Below are positions 18,301 through 26,467 of a stretch of 64,000 bases of DNA, piece after piece. Source of the DNA: Flavobacterium silvisoli (GTDB lineage Bacteria; Bacteroidota; Bacteroidia; Flavobacteriales; Flavobacteriaceae); the NCBI RefSeq assembly GCF_004329815.1, contig NZ_SJPE01000013.1, forward strand, positions 1 to 64,000, read 5' to 3'. The position numbers and the translations under genes were made by a program. How positions within the stretch are numbered: the first letter of the stretch is position 1; each line of letters starts with the position of its first letter. A model generated the notes under the pieces. The model had not been told where the DNA came from. It searched no databases and saw only the letters and a list, made by a program, of their open reading frames with translations.

Positions 18301-18624
18301 ATCAAAAGGTTCCGGGAAGGTATTAGATCTTTGTTTAGCCCAAACCGTCAAAAAATCTGTTACACCTGCAGTAACGGTAAATTGAGGTGTGATCAAATAA
18401 TCATCGTGAGCCGTTGAACCATAAATAAGTTTCGCAACGTTGGTACCGCTGTTTCCGGTGCCTACATTAGGAACGCCAAAAGTCCAAGTGTTTGGATCTC
18501 CTCCATTGTTCACTGTCCAACCTGCCGGGGTTGTTGTACCTGCGTCGAAGTTTTGGCTAAACTGAGCAGAGGACGACAAAATCCCTCCAAGAAGAAAAAA
18601 GAACAAAAATGTAATTTTTTTCAT
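15385..18624 (-). CDS. T9SS-secreted multidomain surface protein (choice-of-anchor J, tandem repeats, sorting tail)
   Basis: A 1079-residue secreted protein. Residues 1-20 are a Sec signal peptide (MKKITFLFFFLLGG...SSSAQ). About 22-172 resemble a choice-of-anchor J beta-sandwich ('QNFDAGTTTPAGWTV', 'DDYLITPQF', 'YLDDISVG'). After a second beta domain come three tandem 138-residue units (312-725), each holding 'ANDxCSGA', 'EDDDVWFSF', 'YHSLWTGSDC' and 'TFNxC', joined by PPPPP linkers. Two more divergent units follow. The last ~75 residues ('YYPNPVKNVLNLSY', 'GAYMVKVTSDGQVKTIKVIKQ') are a type A T9SS sorting domain. The units look like pre-peptidase C-terminal-type beta-sandwiches with paired cysteines. 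No catalytic domain is visible; adhesion or surface-layer function is inferred. Confidence 0.88.
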   Translation of the reverse strand: MKKITFLFFFLLGGILSSSAQFSQNFDAGTTTPAGWTVNNGGDPNTWTFGVPNVGTGNSGTNVAKLIYGSTAHDDYLITPQFTVTAGVTDFLTVWAKQRSNTFPEPFDILLSTAGTASSDFTTTIASTVQPNTNWQKFSYPLTAYLGQTVYIAFRSTTTDEWELYLDDISVGALPNPLDFVSLQSPATATIPQGGNVTVYGQVSEAGLTDVTSGQAPGIQAWVGYSSTNTNPNTWTNWTAATFDMEVGNNDQYKATIGSTLTQGTYYYATRFLLGNGSYFYGGINSSEDGSFWDGTTFLSGVLTVTPPPPPANDECSGAISLTVNPDYLCGTVTPGTVVGATASNVDSAVCSGTEDDDVWFSFVATSTSHKISILNASGSTTDMYHSLWTGSDCNSLTLVPGTCSDPDNSFPSGLTIGQTYYVRVYTYTATTGQNTTFNICIGTPPPPPANDNCSGAVALTVNPDYSCAVVTPGTVLGATASPVDASACFGTEDDDVWFSFVATSTNHKISILNASGSTTDMYHSLWTGSDCGSLTLVPGTCSDPETSNPSGLTIGQTYFIRVYTYTATGGQNTTFNICVGSPPPPPANDDCSGAIGLTVNPDYLCAVVTPGTVAGATASNTDTTACSGAEDDDVWFSFEATATAHRISLTNVSGSATDMYHSLWTGSDCGSLTLVPGSCSDADTSNPSGLTVGQTYFVRVNTYTATGGQNTTFNVCVGTPPPPPTNDDCSGAITVACGSTTLGTTEGTTNEGVAVCGIANVTTQNTNGVWYKYVGDGSTVTVTTCSPTITTGDSRLAVFTGACGNLNCIGGNDDLQTAGCSTNTLASGVTFNTVAGTDYYILVYAYTSNALNFALTVNCAAACTPATTNDECSTAMPLTLGTTVTGANNLCSTASLDTAYPSCGNQFLAYYDTWYVFDSASATSITISLANPTGVNGYALYSGNCGSLTMVTGSCTTTGGTLALTGLTPATTYYLRVFSTSPSSRGTYDLTVSNTLGNNSFDNGSFTYYPNPVKNVLNLSYNQAISNVEVFNMLGQKMSSNKFNANEAQVDMSHLSDGAYMVKVTSDGQVKTIKVIKQ
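16450..17691 (-). repeat. Three 414-bp tandem repeats within the T9SS cargo gene
   Basis: The GGTGGTGG-rich tracts that encode the PPPPP linkers recur at 16450, 16864, 17278 and 17692, exactly 414 bases apart. The three units between them are very similar in both DNA and protein. Each encodes one 138-residue beta-sandwich module plus linker. Confidence 0.9.
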
Positions 18625-18673
18625 AAAAGTTATAGTTTAAAAGTTAATTGCCTATAAAGATAGAAATTATTAA

Positions 18674-18701
18674 AAAAGCTCACAACAATTTGTGAGCTTT
18701 T
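18674..18701 (-). terminator. Terminator of fabV
   Basis: The perfect 12-bp inverted repeat AAAAGCTCACAA/TTGTGAGCTTTT with a four-base loop lies about 30 bases past the fabV stop. It is bordered by A and T runs. Confidence 0.8.
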
Positions 18702-18732
18702 AAAGGTTATAACTATTAATTTAACAATTAAA

Positions 18733-19926
18733 CTATTTTTTGATACTTGGAATAGGCACCATTTCGTTTGTGTTTGCATCGTAATCCACTCCATCAAATC
18801 CAAAACCAAAAAGATTTAAAAAGTCTTGTTTATAACCGGCTAAATCTCCAATTTCATTCAGATTTTCCGTTGTGGCTGTTTCCCACAAAGCTTTGATTTG
18901 ATTTTGAATGTCTTCTCTCATTTCCCAATCATCAATTCTGATTCTTCCTTTGTCATCTGTAGGGATTGCGTTACCGGTATAAAGTCTTTCTCCGAAAAGT
19001 CTTTGAATTTGTTCAATACAACCTTCATGTATTCCTTCGGCTTTCATGGTTTTATACAGCAGTGAAATGTACAACGGAATTACAGGTATGGCAGAACTTG
19101 CCTGGGTTACCAATGCTTTGTTAACCGAAACATAAGCCTTACATCCTATTGATTTCAAACTGTCTGTAATTTCAAAAGCTGTAGCTTCCAAATGATCTTT
19201 AGCTCTGCCGATAGTCCCTTTTCTGTAAACAGCTTCAGTAACTTCCGGCCCTATGTATGAATAAGCTATAGTAGTAGCTCCTTGAGCTAAAACACCAGCT
19301 TTATTCAAAGCTTCCATCCACATAGCCCAATCTTCACCTCCCATTACAACAACGGTATTTTTAATGTCTTCCTCATTAGCCGGCTCTATAGTAACCTGGC
19401 TTACGTTTCCGGTATGGAAATCAACGGTTTTATTGGTAAATGTACTTCCGATAGGTTTTAAAACAGAACGATGTAACACCCCGGTAACCGGATGCATACG
19501 AACCGGAGACGCTAAGCTGTATATTACTAAATCCACTTGCCCCAGGTCAGCCTTGATTAAATCAATGGTTTCCTGCTTTACTTCATTTGAAAAAGCATCA
19601 CCATTAATACTCTTGGCATACAATCCTGCGTTATGAGCCTCATTTTCAAAAGCGGCTGAATTGTACCAACCCGGTGTAGCCGTTTTTCCTTCTGCAGGTT
19701 CTTTTTCAAAGAAAACGCCAATAGTTGCAGCGTCTGAACCAAAGGCACTGGTGATTCTCGATGCTAATCCGAAACCGGTTGAAGCTCCGATAACCAAAAC
19801 TTTTTTCGGACCATCAATAGCACCTTTTGATTTTACATAAGCTATTTGATTTTTAACACTTTGCGCACAACCATCAGGATGGGCTGTTAGACAAATAAAT
19901 CCTCGCATTCTTGGTTCTATAATCAT
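18733..19926 (-). CDS. fabV: Trans-2-enoyl-[acyl-carrier-protein]/CoA reductase FabV
   Basis: A 397-residue NADH-dependent enoyl reductase for the last step of each fatty-acid elongation cycle. It is the triclosan-tolerant FabV type, not FabI. 'MIIEPRMRGFICLTAHPDGC' is the typical FabV start, 'KKVLVIGASTGFGLASRI' the NAD-binding Rossmann turn, and 'VYRKGTIGRAK' supplies the catalytic Tyr-x8-Lys pair. 'DLVIYSLASPVR' and 'GGEDWAMWMEAL' are also diagnostic. Length is normal for the family. It is a monocistronic unit with its own promoter box and terminator. Confidence 0.96.
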   Translation of the reverse strand: MIIEPRMRGFICLTAHPDGCAQSVKNQIAYVKSKGAIDGPKKVLVIGASTGFGLASRITSAFGSDAATIGVFFEKEPAEGKTATPGWYNSAAFENEAHNAGLYAKSINGDAFSNEVKQETIDLIKADLGQVDLVIYSLASPVRMHPVTGVLHRSVLKPIGSTFTNKTVDFHTGNVSQVTIEPANEEDIKNTVVVMGGEDWAMWMEALNKAGVLAQGATTIAYSYIGPEVTEAVYRKGTIGRAKDHLEATAFEITDSLKSIGCKAYVSVNKALVTQASSAIPVIPLYISLLYKTMKAEGIHEGCIEQIQRLFGERLYTGNAIPTDDKGRIRIDDWEMREDIQNQIKALWETATTENLNEIGDLAGYKQDFLNLFGFGFDGVDYDANTNEMVPIPSIKK

Positions 19927-19969
19927 ATTCTGTTGAAATTAAGTTGCAAATTTTAGTTAAAAAGTGGCA

Positions 19970-19977
19970 CAAAAGTA
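19970..19977 (-). promoter_or_regulatory. -7 promoter box for fabV
   Basis: TACTTTTG on the minus strand fits TAnnTTTG, 43 bases upstream of the fabV ATG and just past the recN stop. Confidence 0.5.
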
Positions 19978-19991
19978 GTAAATTTAAACGG

Positions 19992-21644
19992 TTAGTTCAG
20001 CAATGCTTTTGCATGATTCAATGCCGAATCCGAAATTTCTTTACCTGAAAGCATTTCTGCTATTTCTCTGATGCGTTCTTCTGTGTTCAATAATTTAAGT
20101 TCTGAAATGGTATTTTCGCCCGATACTGTTTTGAATACTTTGTAATGACAATTTCCTTTGGCAGCAATTTGCGGAAGATGAGTAATGGCAAAAACCTGCA
20201 TGCTTCGGCTCATATCTCTCATAATCTCACCCATTTTATTGGCAATTTCACCTGAAACCCCCGTGTCTATTTCGTCAAAAATAATCGTTGGTAATTTTGA
20301 ATATTGTGCTAAAACAGATTTTACCGCCAACATAATTCTCGACATTTCACCGCCTGAAGCCACTTTTTTCAATAATCCGAAATCGGTTCCTTTATTGGCG
20401 GAAAATAAAAACTGAAGGGTGTCTTTTCCGTTATTGTGGTAAACACGTGCTGCCATAAGCTCAATTTTGAACCTTACATTTGGCATCCCCAGTTGACCCA
20501 GAATTGCTATTAATTTTTCGGTCAAAACCGGAATGGCTTCCCTCCTGCTTTTGCTTATATTATCGGCAATACCGTCTAATTGTTTTTCAAAATCAGTAAT
20601 TGTATTTTCCAGTTTCGCAATTTCTTGTTCCAAAGTCACCACTGAAACGACTTTATTTTCGAGTTCGTTTTGAATTCCCAACAATTCTTCAACGGTCAAT
20701 ACCTGATGCTTTTTCTGCAGCGTGTAAATCAACTGCAATTTTTGATTGATTAATTCGAGTTTTTCGGGATCGCTGAAAACCAGTTCTGAAGCACGATTTA
20801 TTTCTTTTACAATATCGTCAAACTCAATTAAAACCGAGTTGGTTCTTTCATAAAGCAAACCATAATCAGCAGAAAAGTTACTGTTTTTTTGAAGTGTTGA
20901 ACGAAACTCTTTCAAATTTTTCAGCAGTCCAAATTCCTCATCGTTTGCGAGTGCTAATAAAGCAGAAAGGTTTTCTTTGATAAACTCTACGTTGTTTAAA
21001 GCTTCATACGACTGTTCTAATTCTTCCAGCTCTCCGGCTTTTAGCTGAGCTGACGCTAATTCGTTGTATAAAAACTCATTATAATCTTTTTCTTTTAGAA
21101 TACCGGAAAGACTTGACTTTTTGTTTTCCAATTCAGTCTTAGCGGCTCTGTACTTTTTCAAAATCAATTGAAAGTCAGCAATCAATTCCTGATTGTTAGC
21201 AATTGCATCTATGATGGTAAACTGAAATTCTTCCTCAGAGAGTTCCAATGTTTGGTGTTGCGAATGAACATCAATTAAGTAAAAACTCAAATCTTGCAGT
21301 TGCTGCAGATTGACCGGACTGTCGTTAACAAAAGCTCTTGATTTTCCTGAAGGTAAAATTTCACGACGAATAATCGTTTCCTCTTCATAATCTAGATCAT
21401 TGGATTCAAAAAACGATTGGAGGTTGTATTTGCCAATAGCAAAATGGGCCTCTACTATGCATTTTTCGTCTTTGTTCTTAAGTGAAGTCAAATCGGCTCT
21501 TTTGCCCAAGACCAAGCCTAATGCACCTAAAAGTATTGATTTTCCTGCTCCTGTTTCTCCGGTAATTATTGAAAAACCGTTGGAAAAATCAATATTTAAT
21601 TTTTCTATCAATGCAAAATTCTCGATTGAAAGCGCTGTAATCAT
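19992..21644 (-). CDS. recN: DNA repair protein RecN
   Basis: A 550-residue SMC-like ATPase for double-strand break repair. The N-terminal head has 'LSIENFALIEKLNIDF' and Walker A 'GETGAGKSILLGALGLVLG'. A coiled coil spans about residues 155-370 and is rich in Glu, Lys and Leu. The C-terminal head has the ABC signature 'ASGGEMSRIMLAVK' and Walker B 'PTIIFDEIDTGVSGEIA', then 'QVFAITHLPQIAA'. It is the last gene of the bamD-rpoZ-coaBC-DUF4835-recN series, 42 bases after DUF4835. Confidence 0.97.
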   Translation of the reverse strand: MITALSIENFALIEKLNIDFSNGFSIITGETGAGKSILLGALGLVLGKRADLTSLKNKDEKCIVEAHFAIGKYNLQSFFESNDLDYEEETIIRREILPSGKSRAFVNDSPVNLQQLQDLSFYLIDVHSQHQTLELSEEEFQFTIIDAIANNQELIADFQLILKKYRAAKTELENKKSSLSGILKEKDYNEFLYNELASAQLKAGELEELEQSYEALNNVEFIKENLSALLALANDEEFGLLKNLKEFRSTLQKNSNFSADYGLLYERTNSVLIEFDDIVKEINRASELVFSDPEKLELINQKLQLIYTLQKKHQVLTVEELLGIQNELENKVVSVVTLEQEIAKLENTITDFEKQLDGIADNISKSRREAIPVLTEKLIAILGQLGMPNVRFKIELMAARVYHNNGKDTLQFLFSANKGTDFGLLKKVASGGEMSRIMLAVKSVLAQYSKLPTIIFDEIDTGVSGEIANKMGEIMRDMSRSMQVFAITHLPQIAAKGNCHYKVFKTVSGENTISELKLLNTEERIREIAEMLSGKEISDSALNHAKALLN

Positions 21645-21686
21645 GTTCGGAAAAAGAGGGAAAAGTTTAAAAAGTAAAGGTACTGA

Positions 21687-22574
21687 TTATAACTTAATGG
21701 TTGCCCATTTACTAGAGTTGATGGGAGAAACTTTATTTAAAGTATCGATAGTGTCTGCCAAAGGTACTTTTGGCCCTCCTGACAAAATCGAGATGATTTC
21801 ATCTACTTTCGCATCAAAAAATACTCTTGTCAAAAAGGCATTGGGACGAATTTTATACAATACATTAAGAGTATTGATGGATTCTATTATTTTTTCTTTA
21901 GCTGTTTTTAAATCAGTATTCATAGTGTCTAAACCTTCACGGTGGTATTTATACAACACTTCTCTAAAAGAATCATATGTACCGGAAAGAACATCATTAA
22001 CTAAAAAATACCTGTTTTGATTGCTGTCGCCTTGATTCCAACCTTTGTAACCGCCCTGTTGAGCTACAGACATGATTTGTTGAGCGGTATCAAACCAGTT
22101 TTTACCCCCTTTTAAAGCATAAGTATCCGCATCAAACCCAATAATCATATAACTGTAATAGGCCAAAATTGAAACTAAATTCGAATCAAAACTCGAGGGA
22201 TTAAAATTGAGATTTTCAAATTCTATATAACGGAATGCCAGGTCTTTATCATTATAATTAAAAACCGGCGTGGTGTAATTAGAGTTGAAAACCGGTCGGG
22301 TTGATTGTACTTGAATTGTTCCGGTGAACTGGTTTGAATCATAGCTGTCAATGATGATAACCATTGAACAGTTGATTTTCTCATTTTGCTTGTAGCTTTC
22401 TCCCGTCCAATCTGTTTTGTTTACAAACTCGCTGATTGAATTTTGCAAGGTTTTAAAAATCTGATTGTTAGTACTGGCCAGTTTGGCTGCATTTACCTGC
22501 ACGGTACAATTTAATTGTTGCGCTTGTACCATTCCAACAAAAAACAAAAAAAGAAAACTAACTATTTTTTTCAT
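21687..22574 (-). CDS. DUF4835 family protein (PorD-type, T9SS associated)
   Basis: A 295-residue exported protein with signal peptide MKKIVSFLFLFFVGMVQAQ. The mature start 'LNCTVQVN' and the internal 'ARPVFNSNYTTPVFNYNDKDLAFRY'-like strands, 'LVSILAYYSYMIIGFDADTYALKGG' and 'ARRVFFDAKVDEII'-like end (here LTRVFFDAKVDE) fit DUF4835. The family is restricted to Bacteroidetes. It is named PorD in some type IX secretion annotations, a label I recall but cannot check here. It probably sits in the periplasm or outer membrane. It overlaps coaBC by 17 bases, a conserved neighbour arrangement. Confidence 0.88.
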   Translation of the reverse strand: MKKIVSFLFLFFVGMVQAQQLNCTVQVNAAKLASTNNQIFKTLQNSISEFVNKTDWTGESYKQNEKINCSMVIIIDSYDSNQFTGTIQVQSTRPVFNSNYTTPVFNYNDKDLAFRYIEFENLNFNPSSFDSNLVSILAYYSYMIIGFDADTYALKGGKNWFDTAQQIMSVAQQGGYKGWNQGDSNQNRYFLVNDVLSGTYDSFREVLYKYHREGLDTMNTDLKTAKEKIIESINTLNVLYKIRPNAFLTRVFFDAKVDEIISILSGGPKVPLADTIDTLNKVSPINSSKWATIKL

Positions 22575-23775
22575 AATGCAAAATTACTTTACTGATGATG
22601 TCTCCCGCAACGGCTTCTTTTGATTTTAACGGCATGGTTTCAATGGCAAAGTTTTTATCAATAAAAGTAATTTTATTGGTTGGTTTTGCAAAACCGGCGC
22701 CTTCATCCCGTAGCGAATTTAAAACAACCAAATCTAGGTTTTTTTTCTGAATTTTCAACTTTGCATTTTCAATTTCATTTTCCGTTTCTAAAGCAAAGCC
22801 AATCAGGAATTGTTTTTGTTTTTGTTGTCCTAATGAAGCTAAAATATCTTTGGTTTTCTCTAATTCGATGGAAAATTCAGCTTCTGTTTTTTTGATTTTT
22901 TGTTCCGCTACAACTTTAGGCTTATAATCTGCGACGGCTGCGGCACAAATAGCCACATCGCTTTGATCAAAATACTGATGACATGCTTCGTACATTTCCT
23001 GAGCCGAAGTGACTCTGATAATATGAATATTGGAATGTTTTACAGTTAAAAAAGTAGGGCCTGTGATTAAAGTTACTGAAGCTCCAAGGTTGGCCGCATG
23101 GGTTGCAATATCAAACCCCATTTTCCCCGTTGAATGATTACCGATGAACCGAACAGGATCAATGGCTTCATAAGTTGGACCGGCTGTAATTAAGATTTTC
23201 TTTCCGCGAAGCGGTAATTTACTTTCTAAGTCATTTTCCAGAAAAGCAATAATGTTTTCGGGTTCTGCCATTCTGCCTTCTCCGGATAAACCGCTGGCCA
23301 ACTCACCCGATTCTGCCGGAATCATGATATTTCCAAACTTTTGCAAAAGCGAAAAACTGGCAATGGTAGAAGGATGCTTGTACATATCTAAATCCATAGC
23401 CGGAGCAAAATACACCGGGCATTTAGCTGACAAATAGGTCGCGATTAACAGATTATCGCAATTCCCGTTGGCCATTTTGGATAAAGTATTGGCTGTGGTT
23501 GGGGCAATCAACATTAAGTCAGCCCAAAGACCTAGTTCAACATGATTGTTCCATTGAGCATTCTCATCGTCTTCATTGTAAAAAGTGGAATGAACCGGAT
23601 TTTTAGAGAGAGTAGATAGCGTTAGCGGAGTTACAAAATCCTTAGAAGCCGGTGTCATAATCACTTGGACTTCTGCACCGGCTTTTATAAATAATCTGAC
23701 TAATGAAGCTGTTTTATAAGCAGCAATTCCTCCGGAAACGCCGAGTACTATTTTTTTACCGCTTAGAACAGACAT
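22558..23775 (-). CDS. coaBC: Bifunctional phosphopantothenoylcysteine decarboxylase / phosphopantothenate-cysteine ligase
   Basis: A 405-residue enzyme for two steps of coenzyme A synthesis. The N-terminal CoaC flavoprotein half has 'IVLGVSGGIAAYKTASLVR', 'NNHVELGLWAD' with the active-site His, 'PTTANTLSKMANG' and 'FAPAMDLDMY'. The CoaB half (from about residue 190) has 'ITAGPTYEAIDPVRFIGNHSTGKMG', 'AAVADYKP' and 'KTKDILASL'. FMN and CTP would be the cofactors. It lies between rpoZ (5 bases) and DUF4835 (17-base overlap). Confidence 0.97.
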   Translation of the reverse strand: MSVLSGKKIVLGVSGGIAAYKTASLVRLFIKAGAEVQVIMTPASKDFVTPLTLSTLSKNPVHSTFYNEDDENAQWNNHVELGLWADLMLIAPTTANTLSKMANGNCDNLLIATYLSAKCPVYFAPAMDLDMYKHPSTIASFSLLQKFGNIMIPAESGELASGLSGEGRMAEPENIIAFLENDLESKLPLRGKKILITAGPTYEAIDPVRFIGNHSTGKMGFDIATHAANLGASVTLITGPTFLTVKHSNIHIIRVTSAQEMYEACHQYFDQSDVAICAAAVADYKPKVVAEQKIKKTEAEFSIELEKTKDILASLGQQKQKQFLIGFALETENEIENAKLKIQKKNLDLVVLNSLRDEGAGFAKPTNKITFIDKNFAIETMPLKSKEAVAGDIISKVILHYEKNS

Positions 23776-23780
23776 AAGAA

Positions 23781-24101
23781 TTAGTCTTTTGTAGTATCTC
23801 TGTAGTAAATTTTGTCATCAAGCCATTCTTGAACGGCTAATGCATGTGGTTTTGGTAATTTTTCGTAGTACTTAGAAACTTCAATTTGTTCTTTGTTTTC
23901 AAAGATTTCTTCAAGACTATCGTTGTAAGTGGCAAACTCTTCTAATTTTTCAGTCAATTCTTTTTTAATTTCTGAATTGATTTGGTTTGCTCTTTTAGCC
24001 ATTATTGTTATTGCTTCGTAAACATTACCGGTACGTTCCTCTATCAGAGTTTTATTATAGGTAATAGTATTTACCGGTGCGTTCGTCTTTTTTAAATCCA
24101 T
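23781..24101 (-). CDS. rpoZ: RNA polymerase omega subunit (Bacteroidetes type)
   Basis: A 106-residue protein related to RNA polymerase omega/Rpb6, which helps fold and hold the beta' subunit. 'TGNVYEAITIMAKRANQI' is the conserved omega helix. The C-terminal 'PKPHALAVQEWLDDKI' is specific to the Bacteroidetes form, which is longer and more divergent than enterobacterial omega. Its place between bamD and coaBC also matches omega genes in other Bacteroidetes. Confidence 0.85.
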   Translation of the reverse strand: MDLKKTNAPVNTITYNKTLIEERTGNVYEAITIMAKRANQINSEIKKELTEKLEEFATYNDSLEEIFENKEQIEVSKYYEKLPKPHALAVQEWLDDKIYYRDTTKD

Positions 24102-24110
24102 GACTTTTGT

Positions 24111-24905
24111 TTATTTAGAAAATTGTTGTAAATCTTTGTCTATTCGGGCTAACATTTCGTCAGCTTTTGCTTTGTATTGAGTGTCCGCTTTGTATTTCAG
24201 TAAAGTGACATAAGCTTGCTTGGCATTTTTCAATCGCTCTTCCATTTTTGAAGGAACACTGTTGATGGCTAATTGATAAGCTGAGTCCAACTTGAAATAC
24301 AATGCTTTTTCTTTGTAAATGGTTCCCGGGAAATTAATTAAAAAATTATCAAATGCTACCATTGCCGCTTTGTGATCACTGATGTTATTATAAATTTTGG
24401 CATTCTCAAAGGCTTTCTTTTCCAGTTTTTCTCTTAAATTTTTGACCAATACATTCGCCTCGGCTAAATTTTGTGAATTAGGATAAGCATCTATAAAATT
24501 CTGTAATTTATCAATGGCTTTATAAGTATCGGTTTGATCTAAACTGTAAACTGGTGATAACTCTGTGAAACACTTGGCTCCTAAAAAAGAAGCCTCTTCC
24601 ATTTTCTCACTTTTGGGATAACTGGCTGCAAAATTTTCAAACTGATAACCGGCTAAATAGTATTGTTTGGTCTTGTATAAAGCTTGAGAATACATGTAGA
24701 ACATCCTTTCAGCCTGAGGTTTACCTTTGTATGCCGGAGCAATTTGTTCAAATAATCGTATGGCTTTGTTGTACTTTTTTGCTTCGTACATTTTTGTAGC
24801 AGAAACAAATTTAACAGCAACGTCTTCCGACTTTAGTGCTTTTTGATACTCGCTGCATGACGATAAAAACAAGGTTACTGCAAACAGGGCTAAAAATTTC
24901 TTCAT
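24111..24905 (-). CDS. bamD: Outer membrane protein assembly factor BamD
   Basis: A 264-residue lipoprotein of the BAM complex that inserts beta-barrels in the outer membrane. The signal 'KKFLALFAVTLFLSSCSEYQ' has lipobox Cys17. Five TPR-like helical repeats follow, with 'MYEAKKYNKAIRLFEQI', 'QYYLAGYQFENFAASYPKSEKMEEASFL' and 'AIDKLQNFIDAYPNSQNLAEAN', the last being characteristic of BamD/YfiO. It heads the run bamD-rpoZ-coaBC-DUF4835-recN, with a promoter box 56 bases upstream. Confidence 0.93.
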   Translation of the reverse strand: MKKFLALFAVTLFLSSCSEYQKALKSEDVAVKFVSATKMYEAKKYNKAIRLFEQIAPAYKGKPQAERMFYMYSQALYKTKQYYLAGYQFENFAASYPKSEKMEEASFLGAKCFTELSPVYSLDQTDTYKAIDKLQNFIDAYPNSQNLAEANVLVKNLREKLEKKAFENAKIYNNISDHKAAMVAFDNFLINFPGTIYKEKALYFKLDSAYQLAINSVPSKMEERLKNAKQAYVTLLKYKADTQYKAKADEMLARIDKDLQQFSK

Positions 24906-24960
24906 TTTTCGGTTTAATTCAGCTTATTCTAAACGACATCAGTGATTTAAAAAGCAACTG

Positions 24961-24968
24961 CAAATTTA
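24961..24968 (-). promoter_or_regulatory. -7 promoter box for the bamD operon
   Basis: TAAATTTG on the minus strand fits TAnnTTTG. It lies 55 bases upstream of bamD in a gap of 109 bases. Confidence 0.45.
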
Positions 24969-25014
24969 GTTATTAATTGTAGACTACAAAATATTTTTTT
25001 CGACTTCCGAAAAA

Positions 25015-25899
25015 CTACATTTTTGAAATTTTAACAGTAAAATCATCCAAGCGTTTGGCCAAATTTTCATCTACATTTACTAATGGTAAACGCACCGTAT
25101 TCTCTGATAATCCCAATGATTTAAATATTTCTTTAATTCCGGCAGGATTTCCTTGTTCAAAAATCATATCAATTGCATCGGCCAAAAGATAGTGTATCTT
25201 ATAAGCATCTTCTACTCTTCTGTTCAAACCCAGTCGGACCATTTCTGAAAATTGTTTTGGAAAACCTTCCCCAATAACCGAAATAACTCCTGCGCCTCCG
25301 GCTAAAACCATAGGGAGTGTAATCATATCATCACCCGAAATTACCAGAAAATCTTTTGGCTTGTTTTGAATCAGTTTCATGGCCTGAACAAGATCACCGG
25401 CTGCTTCTTTAACGGCCACTACATTTTTGAAATCGTTGGCCAATCTTATTATCGTTGACGGTAGCATGTTGCTGGCAGTTCTTCCCGGAACATTGTATAA
25501 AATTACCGGAAGCGGTGATGCTTGAGCTACAGCTTTGAAATGCTGGTAAATTCCTTCCTGAGTAGGCTTGTTGTAATATGGAGAAACAGAAAGTATTGCT
25601 ACAAAATCTGAAAAGTCGCGCGATTTCAATTCTTCAACCACTTCTTGAGTATTGTTGCTGCCAACCCCCAAAACCAGAGGCAATCTTCCTTTATTGGCTT
25701 CAACAACAGTTTTTATAACCAATTCTTTTTCTGCTTTTGATAAAGTAGCACTTTCGGCTGTGGTTCCGAGTACTACCAGGTAATCAATTCCGTTATCTAT
25801 CTGAAAATTAACGATGGCTTTTAATGCTTCTACATCAACAGAAAAGTCTTTTTTGAAGGGAGTAACCAGAGCTACTCCGGTTCCAATTAGTGATTGCAT
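25015..25899 (-). CDS. dapA: 4-hydroxy-tetrahydrodipicolinate synthase
   Basis: A 294-residue TIM-barrel enzyme condensing pyruvate with aspartate semialdehyde, the entry step to lysine and diaminopimelate. '[16 protein letters not shown]', '[18 protein letters not shown]' (substrate-binding Thr-Thr), '[14 protein letters not shown]' (catalytic Tyr) and '[11 protein letters not shown]' (Schiff-base Lys) are all present. It follows the DUF6913 gene after one base, so the two are coupled. Confidence 0.97.
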   Translation of the reverse strand: MQSLIGTGVALVTPFKKDFSVDVEALKAIVNFQIDNGIDYLVVLGTTAESATLSKAEKELVIKTVVEANKGRLPLVLGVGSNNTQEVVEELKSRDFSDFVAILSVSPYYNKPTQEGIYQHFKAVAQASPLPVILYNVPGRTASNMLPSTIIRLANDFKNVVAVKEAAGDLVQAMKLIQNKPKDFLVISGDDMITLPMVLAGGAGVISVIGEGFPKQFSEMVRLGLNRRVEDAYKIHYLLADAIDMIFEQGNPAGIKEIFKSLGLSENTVRLPLVNVDENLAKRLDDFTVKISKM

Positions 25900-25900
25900 G

Positions 25901-26419
25901 TTATAGTTTGTTTAGTATTTTTAAATATTTGAATAATTCATCCATAAAAACCTTGTAATTCTCGGCATTGGTATTAATCATAAAATGATTCAATCGCTTA
26001 TCTATGGATGTAAATCCAACTTTAAATCCGGCTTTTGACAAGTGTGATACTAAAAGCAAGGCCACTTTTTCAGTATCGTAATAGTTGATTAATAAATCAA
26101 AAGGTTCTTTTATAAAATCGTTGACTTCTCTCTTGTCAAAAGTAGCATGCCAACTTAAATCTTTATGACTGAAAACCGGATACTCAAAAGTTTCATTTTT
26201 TTTGATTTTATCCTTGTAAACCAGAACTTTGATGTTGTTTTCTTCAATTCCGTTTTGAATTAATTCCTGTACCAAAGCTTCTCTTTCGTAAAAGTAAGTT
26301 TCATCAAAAACAATTCCGACCGTTTTTATAAGGCCGTCGGTGGTCAAATGTTTAACATTTGATAAGCTATTTTTAACTATTTTTTTTGTTGAAAAATCCT
26401 TGAAGTAATTTAAAAACAT
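25901..26419 (-). CDS. DUF6913 family protein
   Basis: A 172-residue cytoplasmic protein with no signal peptide or membrane segment. '[27 protein letters not shown]' and '[30 protein letters not shown]' fit the Bacteroidetes family DUF6913, whose function is not known. It directly precedes dapA with one base between, as the first gene of that transcript. It probably forms an alpha/beta fold (inferred from the alternating strand/helix pattern). Confidence 0.75.
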   Translation of the reverse strand: MFLNYFKDFSTKKIVKNSLSNVKHLTTDGLIKTVGIVFDETYFYEREALVQELIQNGIEENNIKVLVYKDKIKKNETFEYPVFSHKDLSWHATFDKREVNDFIKEPFDLLINYYDTEKVALLLVSHLSKAGFKVGFTSIDKRLNHFMINTNAENYKVFMDELFKYLKILNKL

Positions 26420-26438
26420 ACTACTTTTACTTGAATTA

Positions 26439-26446
26439 CAAATTTA
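26439..26446 (-). promoter_or_regulatory. -7 promoter box for DUF6913-dapA
   Basis: TAAATTTG on the minus strand fits TAnnTTTG, 19 bases upstream of the DUF6913 ATG. Confidence 0.45.
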
Positions 26447-26458
26447 CTAAAATTAGTA
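26445..26458. promoter_or_regulatory. Short inverted repeat in a divergent promoter gap (possible operator)
   Basis: TACTAA-AA-TTAGTA is a perfect 6-bp inverted repeat in the 48-base gap between the divergent DUF6913-dapA and 5'-nucleotidase genes. It overlaps the end of the minus-strand -7 box. It could be an operator; chance is also possible in AT-rich DNA. Confidence 0.25.
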
Positions 26459-26467
26459 CCAAAGTCG

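Noticed and set aside
15385..18624. Long plus-strand open frames opposite the T9SS cargo gene
   Set aside because: They are antisense shadows of the repetitive Thr/Ser/Gly/Pro-rich cargo gene and show no family motifs or start signals.
21400..22020. A 206-residue plus-strand frame opposite recN and DUF4835
   Set aside because: It spans the antisense of two well-supported genes and has no recognisable domain.
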